Part shown: positions 1 to 4,968 of the stretch, piece by piece
Numbering within the stretch: the first letter of the stretch is position 1
Layout of the letters: each line of letters starts with the position of its first letter
Origin: DASUFI01 sp036274635
Lineage (GTDB): Bacteria > Planctomycetota > B15-G4
DNA length: 8,101 bases
Direction: 5' to 3'
Assembly (NCBI GenBank): GCA_036274635.1
Contig: DASUFI010000352.1
Coordinates: forward strand, 1 to 8,101
Made by a program: the position numbers and the translations under genes
Notes under the pieces: generated by a model
Told to the model about the DNA's origin: nothing
The model's database searches: none
The model's input: the letters and a program-made list of their open reading frames with translations, nothing else

Positions 1-188
1 GTGATGAAGCCGAGGATCCAGAAGGGGATGCCGGTCAGCACCGGGATCAGCCAGAAGACGATGGCCAGCACGAAGAGCACGGCCGTGGCCACCAGCAGGG
101 CCACGCGCAGCAGGAGGCCGCGCTCGGTGCGCTGCTCGGGCAGGAGGTCGGGCAGCTCGTCCGGCGGCTGGGTACGGGGCTCGCTCAT
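1..188 (-). CDS. Small membrane protein, partial (C-terminus beyond left edge)
   Basis: The first 62 residues are visible, starting MSEPRTQPPDELPD; the gene continues past the left edge. A polar, proline- and glutamate-rich tail of about 27 residues is followed by a long hydrophobic stretch from residue 25 to about 51 (one transmembrane helix) and the start of a second one (IPFWILGFI). No catalytic motif is visible. From Arg28 the sequence aligns without gaps over about 34 residues with the PGPGW-like protein at 1569-1895, sharing the RV pair, a proline in the turn between helices and a phenylalanine/isoleucine/glycine pattern in helix 2, so it may be a distant paralogue. The chosen ATG is preceded only by a weak G-rich stretch (GTGGGGG) and faces the start of fpr 18 bases away. 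The function is unknown. That the frame is coding is likely, given the clean membrane-protein composition. Confidence 0.72.
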   Translation of the reverse strand, partial: MSEPRTQPPDELPDLLPEQRTERGLLLRVALLVATAVLFVLAIVFWLIPVLTGIPFWILGFI

Positions 189-206
189 GGCTACAGTGCC
201 CCCACT

Positions 207-965
207 ATGGCCGACGAGCAGCTCAACGCCACGGTCCTCGCGCGACGCGACCTGACCGAGCGGCTGGCCGTCGTGCGCGTGGCGCCGCGCGGCTGGGAGC
301 TGCCCGACTTCCTGCCCGGCCAGTGCGCCACGCTGGGCCTGCCGGACCCGGACGGGCCGGGCAAGTTCCTGCGGCGGGTCTACTCGGTCGCGTCGGCGCC
401 CGGCGCCGGCCATCTCGAGTTCTACATCCAGCTCGTGCGCGAAGGCCAGTTCACCACGCGCCTGTGGCACCAGCAGGAGGGCGACGCGATCTTCCTCTCG
501 CCGCGCCTCATCGGCCGCTTCACGCTGGCCGACGTGCCGGACGAAGCGGACCTGCTCTTCCTCGGCACCGGCACGGGCCTCGCGCCCTACGTGTCCATGC
601 TGCGCGCCTACCGCGGCAGCGGCCGCTGGCGTCGCTGCGCCGTCGTGCACGGCGCGCGCACGCAGGACGAGCTGGGCTACCGCGCCGAGCTGCTGCACTG
701 GTGCGCCGAGGAGCGCGAGCTGGCCTACGTCCCCACGCTCACGCGCGAGCCGCACGGCGCCTGGGACGGCGCGCGCGGCCGCCTGCAGCAGCTGCTGCAG
801 GAGGGCGAGCTCGAGCGCCGCGCGGGCTTCGCGCTGGACCCCGCGCGCTGCCACGTCTTCCTCTGCGGCCACCCGGGCATGATCGACGAGATGGAGCAGC
901 TGCTCATGCCGCGCGGCTTCCACTTCGGGCCGCAGGGCAACCTGCACTTCGAGCGCTACTGGTAG
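207..965 (+). CDS. fpr: Ferredoxin/flavodoxin-NADP+ reductase
   Basis: This 252-residue flavoprotein should transfer electrons between NADPH and ferredoxin or flavodoxin in the cytoplasm, supplying reduced ferredoxin or helping in oxidative-stress repair. The FAD-binding domain occupies about residues 1-105, with the RVYSVAS motif at 58-63 preceded by Arg57 and the LVREGQFTT segment at 77-85. The NADP-binding domain follows, with GTGTGLAPY at 120-128 and the CGHPGMID motif at 220-227. The protein ends in ERYW; a C-terminal tryptophan after a GN-H-E-YW pattern is typical of the bacterial E. coli-like subclass, whose members are about 250 residues long, so the gene is complete. The start MADEQLNATV matches the family N-terminus, although no clear Shine-Dalgarno sequence precedes it. 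It stands alone on this strand, between a divergent membrane-protein gene and a convergent lipoprotein gene, so the context does not reveal its partner. Confidence 0.93.
   Translation: MADEQLNATVLARRDLTERLAVVRVAPRGWELPDFLPGQCATLGLPDPDGPGKFLRRVYSVASAPGAGHLEFYIQLVREGQFTTRLWHQQEGDAIFLSPRLIGRFTLADVPDEADLLFLGTGTGLAPYVSMLRAYRGSGRWRRCAVVHGARTQDELGYRAELLHWCAEERELAYVPTLTREPHGAWDGARGRLQQLLQEGELERRAGFALDPARCHVFLCGHPGMIDEMEQLLMPRGFHFGPQGNLHFERYW
782..801. repeat. Perfect 20-base palindrome inside fpr
   Basis: All ten base pairs match around the centre between 791 and 792; the flanking bases do not pair. It encodes a Leu-Gln-Gln-Leu-Leu-Gln run in CTG and CAG codons. Those two codons are reverse complements of each other, so the symmetry is readily explained by amino-acid sequence plus codon preference. 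I give it no function. Confidence 0.4.
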
Positions 966-972
966 GCGCGGC

Positions 973-1509
973 TCAGGTCTCCGACGGCGTCACGAAGGGC
1001 GCCGACTTGAGCAGCCCGTCGTCGCCCGCCGGATCCAGCGTGACGAGGCCCGCGAGGAAGTCCCAGATCTCGCCCAGGTTCAGGTACAGGCCGCCGCTCA
1101 CGCCGGGCAGGAGGACCTCCCCGCCGAAGCGCCACCAGTCCAGGTACGGCGGGTCGCCGGGGCCGGGGCTCTCGAGCGCCACGAAGTCGAGCAGGAAGCC
1201 GTTGGCCGAGCCGTGGCCGGGCGAGGCATCCACGTAGAGGCCGTCGCCGCCGCCGATGAGGGCGTGGAAGAAGGCGCCGTCGCGCACCTCGATCGAGCGC
1301 CGCCCGAACCACTCGCGGGTGTACGACTGCGACGACACGCCGAGGCCGCAGCCGAGGTACATGGTGGCCTCGAGCTTGGCCCCGAGGCCGATGCCCGTGC
1401 CGTACTTCACGTCGACGACGTCGGAGAGGTCCATGAAGCGCCGGCTCAGGTAGTCGTCCCCCGTGCAGGCGGGGAGCAGCACGAGCAAGGGCAGCAGGCG
1501 GCGGAACAT
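973..1509 (-). CDS. Lipoprotein of unknown function
   Basis: A 178-residue protein with a clear lipoprotein signal peptide: MFRRLLPLLVLLPAC, with Cys15 as the lipidated residue. The +2 residue is Thr rather than Asp, so by the E. coli Lol rule it would go to the outer membrane. The mature part has no enzyme motif that I recognise. It is rich in glycine and aromatic residues: a DLSDVVDVKYGTGIGLG segment (27-43), a central HALIGGGDGLYVD stretch, and a conserved-looking C-terminal GGLYLNLGEIWDFLAG followed by LDPAGDD (139-164). I recall uncharacterised lipoproteins of several Gram-negative phyla with the same DLxD, GxGxG and GE-DFLxG-D-DD layout, but cannot name a family. The ATG at 1509 is favoured because it gives the signal peptide and has GGAG 8 bases upstream, although the frame stays open much further upstream. 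It is the last gene of the minus-strand run. Confidence 0.82.
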   Translation of the reverse strand: MFRRLLPLLVLLPACTGDDYLSRRFMDLSDVVDVKYGTGIGLGAKLEATMYLGCGLGVSSQSYTREWFGRRSIEVRDGAFFHALIGGGDGLYVDASPGHGSANGFLLDFVALESPGPGDPPYLDWWRFGGEVLLPGVSGGLYLNLGEIWDFLAGLVTLDPAGDDGLLKSAPFVTPSET

Positions 1510-1515
1510 GGAAGG

Positions 1516-1544
1516 GGCTCCGGATCGAGGGCCGTGGCGGAGCC
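1516..1544 (-). promoter_or_regulatory. Inverted repeat covering the lipoprotein gene ribosome binding site
   Basis: Two 7-base arms (GGCTCCG at 1516-1522 and CGGAGCC at 1538-1544) pair perfectly around a 15-base loop. On the minus-strand transcript the 3' arm contains the GGAG (bases 1518-1521) that serves as Shine-Dalgarno sequence, 8 bases before the ATG at 1509. A folded stem would therefore hide the ribosome binding site. It could also act as a transcript barrier after the upstream gene, but there is no T-run, so an intrinsic terminator is unlikely. In such GC-rich DNA a chance occurrence is possible. Confidence 0.35.
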
Positions 1545-1568
1545 GACATGATGCCCGGAACGACCGGC

Positions 1569-1895
1569 TCAGCGCACCTTCTGCAGCTTGCGCCGCCCCT
1601 TGAGCCAGAGCTTCGGGCGCAAGCGCCGGCGCCACTTGGGCGAGAGCTTCTCGTCCTGCCGGTTGATCCAGCGACCGATGGCAGGCACCGAGACGCCCAG
1701 CAGCGCCAGGCCGATGATCGAGAACACGAAGCCGGGCAGGCCCGGCAGAAGGCCCGCCACGGCGCCCGCGGCGATCAGCAGCACGGAGCCGCCGATCATC
1801 ACGACGCGCACCCACGGCCGCCTCGGCTTGCGCGGGATCGGGATGAGCGGCAGGAACGTCTCCGGCTCGGATGAGGGCGGGCGAGGCAGTGGCAT
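1569..1895 (-). CDS. Two-helix membrane protein, PGPGW/DUF454-like
   Basis: A 108-residue protein with a proline-rich N-terminus (1-28), two closely spaced hydrophobic helices (about 30-50 and 55-73) joined by the turn PGLPG at 51-55, and a very basic tail (KLSPKWRRRLRPKLWLKGRRKLQKVR). The arrangement of a helix, a P-G-x-P-G turn and a second helix with GLALLG is the pattern of small PGPGW/DUF454-type inner-membrane proteins, whose function is not known. The basic tail would lie in the cytoplasm by the positive-inside rule. The ATG at 1895 is not preceded by a strong Shine-Dalgarno sequence; the gene lies 24 bases after the HAD gene and is probably cotranscribed with it. The partial protein at the left edge of the window may be a distant paralogue. 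Confidence 0.72.
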   Translation of the reverse strand: MPLPRPPSSEPETFLPLIPIPRKPRRPWVRVVMIGGSVLLIAAGAVAGLLPGLPGFVFSIIGLALLGVSVPAIGRWINRQDEKLSPKWRRRLRPKLWLKGRRKLQKVR

Positions 1896-1919
1896 CGGCG
1901 CATGAACCGGCCAGGTGAG

Positions 1920-2621
1920 CTAGCGATCCGCGACGCTGACCAGGTCCAGGAGCTCCTCGAGCGTCGCAATGCGCCGGCAGGGCTTGTCGGCGTGGAGGCC
2001 GCAGGGGTCGACGAGGATCGGCTGCAGCCCTGCCGCGCGCGCGCCGACCACGTCCACGTGGTAGATGTCGCCCACGTAAGTCGCGTGCTCCGTGCGCACG
2101 CCCATGCGCTGCAGCGCGCGCAGGAAGAGGCGCGGGTCGGGCTTCTCGATGCCCTCCACGGCCGAGTCGAGGACCACCTCGAAGGAGCCCGCGAGACCCA
2201 GCTCGGTGAGCTTGCGCTGCACGCTGCCGTTGGAGTTCGAGACGGCGCCGAGGCGACAGCCGCGCCGACGCAGCGCGGACAGCACGCCAGGCACCTCGGG
2301 CGGCACGTGCTCCCACAGGTTGTGCGCGTCGTCGTAGATGCGCAGGCGCGCCAGCGCTCCCGGCGGGAAGCCCGGCACGCCGCACTGGCGCACGATGCCG
2401 CCGAAGTAATCGTCCCAGCGGCTGCGGTCGTTCGTGCGGGCCACGAAGGCCTCGTTGTCGAGCGCGTGCCGCGCGTGCGGCTCGCGGGCGGCGAGGACGT
2501 CGGGTGCGAGGTGGACGTCGTCGCGCGCGAGCTCCTCGCTGATGAGCTGCCAGTTGGGGAAGACCAGGGTGCTGCCGACGTCGAAGAGCAGCGTCCTGAA
2601 GCGCGCCTCGTTCACGCTCAC
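1920..2621 (-). CDS. HAD-superfamily hydrolase with altered motif I
   Basis: A 233-residue protein of the haloacid dehalogenase superfamily, a soluble Rossmannoid enzyme with a helical C1-type cap (about residues 20-100). Motif I is LLFDVGSTL, with the nucleophile Asp14; motif II is GAVSNSNG with Ser128; motif III is GIEKPDP with Lys160; motif IV is YVGDIYHVD with Asp185 and Asp190. The residue two places after the nucleophile is Gly16, where HAD phosphatases normally have an acid/base Asp, so ordinary phosphatase activity is uncertain; DxGxTL and DAVGTL variants do occur in HDHD3-like members. The substrate is unknown. The start is taken as GTG at 2621 because it forms a GTGA overlap with the stop of the preceding hydrolase gene, implying translational coupling; a second in-frame GTG lies at 2615. 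Confidence 0.9.
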   Translation of the reverse strand: MSVNEARFRTLLFDVGSTLVFPNWQLISEELARDDVHLAPDVLAAREPHARHALDNEAFVARTNDRSRWDDYFGGIVRQCGVPGFPPGALARLRIYDDAHNLWEHVPPEVPGVLSALRRRGCRLGAVSNSNGSVQRKLTELGLAGSFEVVLDSAVEGIEKPDPRLFLRALQRMGVRTEHATYVGDIYHVDVVGARAAGLQPILVDPCGLHADKPCRRIATLEELLDLVSVADR

Positions 2622-3673
2622 GGCCGGCCCGCTTCCAGGTCGTGCAGGAAGTCGATGACGCCCCCCATGTAGGTCGCCTGGTCGTCGTACAGGCACAGGT
2701 GGCTGCCGTTGGCGCAGTACAGGAAGCGCCCGTGCGGCAGCCTGCCAGCCATCATCTCCATGTCTTCGGGGTCCATCGTGTCGTAGCGGGCGCCGATGAC
2801 CAGCGTGGGCACGGTGATGCGCGCGAGATCGTCGGTCCGTTCCCAGTCCGCCAGCCGGCCGCTCGCGCCCAGCTCGCTCGGGCCCTGCATGAGCGTGTAG
2901 AGCCCGACGTTCAGGTGCTTCATGGCGCGCTGCACAGGGTCGGGCCACTGGTCGGCGGGCATGCGCAGGATGTGCTTCTCGTAGTGGTTGGCGACGAGCA
3001 GCTCCATGTAGCGCGGGTCGTCGGTCCTGCCCTCGGCCTCGAGGCGCTGGATCTCGGCCAGCGCGGCCGGGTCCATCTGAGGCATGAGCACGTCGTGCGC
3101 GTAGCGGTTGTACGCCGGCAGGCTGGACATCATGTCGGAGAGGATCAGGCCTTCGAGGTGCTGCTGGTACTTCAGCGCGTAATCGATCGCGAGCATCGCG
3201 CCCCACGAGTGGCCGTAGAGCACGAAGTTGTCGCGGTCGAGGCCCAGCGCCTGCCGCACCTGCTCGACCTCCTCCACGAAGCGCGGCAGCTCCCACAGCG
3301 AGGTGTCGTCGGGCTGGTCGCTGTACGCGGAGCCGAGCTGATCGTAGTAGTAGTACTCGACGCCCGCGCCGGGCAGCCACCCGTCGAAGGCCTCGAGGTA
3401 CTCGTGCGTGAAGCCCGGGCCGCCGTGCAGCAGCAGCACCTTGAGGTGCGGGTTGTTGCCGATGCGCTTGGTCCACACGTGGAAGTCGCCAGCCGGCGTG
3501 TGGATGGGGATCATGCGCACGCCGCCGGCGAGGACGTCGATGCGGCCGGTGTTGTCGAAGTAGGAGGATGGTGCGGCGAGTCCCGGCCCGGGCGGCGAGG
3601 CAGGCGCCGTGGCTCCGGAGCTGCACGCCGGCAGCGCGATCAGGCAGGAGAGGACCGAGACGAGGTGCCGCAT
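2618..3673 (-). CDS. Lipoprotein alpha/beta hydrolase, proline iminopeptidase-like (S33)
   Basis: A 351-residue serine hydrolase of the proline-iminopeptidase/tricorn-factor type. Family members remove N-terminal proline or small residues from peptides, though related proteins act on esters or amides. The HGGPG oxyanion motif is at 83-87, followed by YYDQLGSAYSDQPDD at 109-123, the nucleophile elbow GHSWG at 154-158 (Ser156), the acid Asp298 in GARYDT and the base His325 in NGSH, so the triad looks complete. A helical lid lies at about 185-275. The N-terminus MRHLVSVLSCLIALPAC is a lipoprotein signal with Cys17 lipidated and Ser at +2, placing the enzyme outside the inner membrane, possibly at the outer membrane. 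The ATG at 3673 is chosen because AGGAG lies 6 bases upstream and it begins the signal peptide; an in-frame ATG at 3703 lacks both. It overlaps the HAD gene by four bases. Confidence 0.9.
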   Translation of the reverse strand: MRHLVSVLSCLIALPACSSGATAPASPPGPGLAAPSSYFDNTGRIDVLAGGVRMIPIHTPAGDFHVWTKRIGNNPHLKVLLLHGGPGFTHEYLEAFDGWLPGAGVEYYYYDQLGSAYSDQPDDTSLWELPRFVEEVEQVRQALGLDRDNFVLYGHSWGAMLAIDYALKYQQHLEGLILSDMMSSLPAYNRYAHDVLMPQMDPAALAEIQRLEAEGRTDDPRYMELLVANHYEKHILRMPADQWPDPVQRAMKHLNVGLYTLMQGPSELGASGRLADWERTDDLARITVPTLVIGARYDTMDPEDMEMMAGRLPHGRFLYCANGSHLCLYDDQATYMGGVIDFLHDLEAGRP

Positions 3674-3679
3674 GCGGGT

Positions 3680-3684
3680 CTCCT
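3680..3684 (-). promoter_or_regulatory. Strong ribosome binding site of the alpha/beta hydrolase gene
   Basis: AGGAG on the minus strand, 6 bases before the ATG at 3673. It is the best Shine-Dalgarno match in this window and decides the start codon in favour of 3673 over the in-frame ATG at 3703. Confidence 0.75.
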
Positions 3685-3695
3685 GGCGGTGGGAT

Positions 3696-4133
3696 CTACC
3701 CATGGCGAACGGTTCGATCCTTGTGACCCGACCATGACCGCAGGAACACGATCTCGTCGGGCGTGCGCGGTGGCTCGAATCCTTTCAAGCCACTCGCGAC
3801 GAGTGCAGAACCGAGGCAGCTCCGTCCCCTCATCCTTTCCGCGACCAGGATCTCGTCGGCCATCAGCGCGCGGATGAATGCGATGGGATCGTCCAGCGTG
3901 GCAGGGCCGGCGGGCGGCCAATCGAAGTGATCGCCGTAGTACCCGAAGTCGACGATCACCTCGTCATCTTCGGTGGTGTAGACGTGAATCGTGCTGTCCG
4001 TACGCGATGGGCCGGAATTCAACTCGACGTGCAGATGCCCTTCCTCGACGGAGGCAGCCTTCCGCGCCTCGGGAAGCGCTTCGAACAGCGCTCGCGCGAA
4101 GGACTCCGAGAAGTCATCGAGGCCCGCGAGCAT
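3696..4133 (-). CDS. Uncharacterised immunity-like small protein
   Basis: A 145-residue soluble, acidic-centred protein that I cannot assign to a named family. It has a helical N-terminus, then strands (EGHLHVELN, STIHVYTT, DEVIVDFGYYGDHFDWP at 58-73), a helix DPIAFIRALMADEILVAERM (82-101), and a C-terminal EIVFLRSWSGHKDR (127-140). That order (acidic strand with H-F-W, a DP-FI helix, a GS element, a final RSW-G-D strand) resembles uncharacterised proteins often found near polymorphic-toxin immunity genes, so an immunity or accessory role is possible but unproven. No signal peptide or membrane segment is seen. The start overlaps the 3' end of the glycosyltransferase gene by 20 bases without a good Shine-Dalgarno sequence. 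It uses AGG, GGA, AAA, TTG, TCA and AAT codons that its neighbours rarely use, and local GC is about 63% by hand count over 3721-4080. It may be a recent insertion into this gene run. Confidence 0.7.
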   Translation of the reverse strand: MLAGLDDFSESFARALFEALPEARKAASVEEGHLHVELNSGPSRTDSTIHVYTTEDDEVIVDFGYYGDHFDWPPAGPATLDDPIAFIRALMADEILVAERMRGRSCLGSALVASGLKGFEPPRTPDEIVFLRSWSGHKDRTVRHG

Positions 4134-4887
4134 CGCGATCCGCGGGCGTCAGAGCCCGGTGTTGCTTCCGCACCTCCCACGTCCGCCGCGCGGCCTCGAT
4201 CTGGATGGCCACCGACATCTTGCTCTCGCCCGCCACGCGGTCCGGGAACTCGATGGGCACTTCCTTCACCACGTACCCCAACCGCTGCGCGACGTAGGCC
4301 ATCTCCACCTGGAACACGTAACCGTTGGCGCTGATGCGGCGCTGGATGTCCATGCCGCGCAGCGTCTCCGCGCGCCACAGGCGGAACCCGCCGGTCATGT
4401 CGCGCAGCGTGGAGTGGAGGATGACGCGGACGTAGACCGAGTTCGCGAACCACGAGAGCAGCTTGCGGTACCAGGCCCAGTTCTCGTCCACCTTGCCGCC
4501 GGGCGCGAAGCGCGAGCCGAGCACCATGTCGGCGCCGGGCAGGGCGGCCAGCAGCACGGGCACGAAGCGCGGCGGGTGACTGAAGTCGCAGTCCATCTGC
4601 AGCACGAGATCCGCGCCGTCGGCCAGCGCGCGCGCGAAGCCCGCGAGATAGGCCTTGCCCAGGCCCTCCTTGACGGCGCGGTGCAGCACGGCCACGCGGC
4701 CGGTGGGACGCGCGGCGAGTTCGTCCGCGAGGCGGCCGGTGCCGTCGGGCGACGCATCGTCCACCACGAGGATCGAGAGCCGCGTGACGGGCAGCTGCAG
4801 CGCGAGCAGCGCGTCGACCATGCGCGGCAGGTTCTCGGCCTCGTTGTACGTCGGCAGAACGACCGTGAGGCGCCGCAGCTCAGGCAT
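4114..4887 (-). CDS. Polyprenyl-phosphate sugar synthase, DPM1-like GT2 glycosyltransferase
   Basis: A 257-residue family 2 glycosyltransferase of the dolichol-phosphate mannose synthase (DPM1) type, which transfers a sugar, classically mannose from GDP-mannose, to a polyprenyl phosphate on the cytoplasmic face of the membrane. Visible motifs are VVLPTYNEAENL (9-20), VVDDASPDGTG (41-51), the GLGKAYLAGF segment (75-84), the metal-binding DxD as MDCDFSHPP (98-106, Asp99 and Asp101), LGSRFAPGG (123-131), RDMTGGFRLW (162-171), and the GESKMS loop (220-225). There is no C-terminal transmembrane domain, as in the short class of DPM1 enzymes, so it should be soluble or peripheral. It is divergent from the GT-C gene at 4969, a likely user of its product, and heads the minus-strand run. 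The last 15 residues (from about 243) look non-conserved. Mannose is the most likely sugar but glucose or another hexose cannot be excluded. Confidence 0.93.
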   Translation of the reverse strand: MPELRRLTVVLPTYNEAENLPRMVDALLALQLPVTRLSILVVDDASPDGTGRLADELAARPTGRVAVLHRAVKEGLGKAYLAGFARALADGADLVLQMDCDFSHPPRFVPVLLAALPGADMVLGSRFAPGGKVDENWAWYRKLLSWFANSVYVRVILHSTLRDMTGGFRLWRAETLRGMDIQRRISANGYVFQVEMAYVAQRLGYVVKEVPIEFPDRVAGESKMSVAIQIEAARRTWEVRKQHRALTPADRDARGPR

Positions 4888-4968
4888 GCGCGCCGGAATC
4901 TATCAGACGGGGCGCTGCCCGCATCGCGCGGGAACCGCCGGCGGCCGTGGGGTAGGCTGGGGTCCCCC
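4888..4968. promoter_or_regulatory. Divergent promoter region between two glycosyltransferase genes
   Basis: These 81 bases separate the starts of the minus-strand GT2 gene and the plus-strand GT-C gene, so promoters in both directions should lie here or just inside the coding regions. On the minus strand the most AT-rich patch reads TGATAGATT (4897-4905), an extended -10-like element (TG, one base, then TAGATT) so near the ATG at 4887 that transcripts would have almost no leader. On the plus strand only TAGGCT (4953-4958) looks faintly like a -10. GGGG-T-CCCC directly before the ATG at 4969 could fold over that start. No convincing -35 box or operator is seen. Confidence 0.4.

Noticed and set aside
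782..801. Perfect 20-base palindrome as a possible operator or recombination site
   Set aside because: It lies inside fpr and follows from a Leu/Gln run written in CTG and CAG codons, which are reverse complements.
966..972. Bidirectional terminator between the convergent fpr and lipoprotein genes
   Set aside because: Only 7 bases separate the stops, and I see no stem with a T-run there or just inside either gene.
1510..2385. Longer form of the lipoprotein in the same open frame
   Set aside because: The upstream part overlaps the PGPGW-like and HAD genes in another frame and is Arg/Ala-rich. The signal peptide and GGAG site fix the start at 1509.
1902..2672. Plus-strand open frame opposite the HAD gene, and a similar one at 2642-3877 opposite the hydrolase gene
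   Set aside because: Both are rich in Val/Ala/Arg/His without motifs, while the opposite strand encodes complete HAD and alpha/beta hydrolase catalytic motifs.
3674..3703. Longer form of the alpha/beta hydrolase starting at 3703
   Set aside because: It would put ten polar residues before the lipoprotein signal, and lacks a ribosome binding site; the ATG at 3673 has AGGAG 6 bases upstream.
3991..4968. N-terminal extension of the GT-C protein upstream of 4969
   Set aside because: The frame stays open by composition only; the extension is antisense to the GT2 gene, and the first membrane helix starts right after the ATG at 4969.
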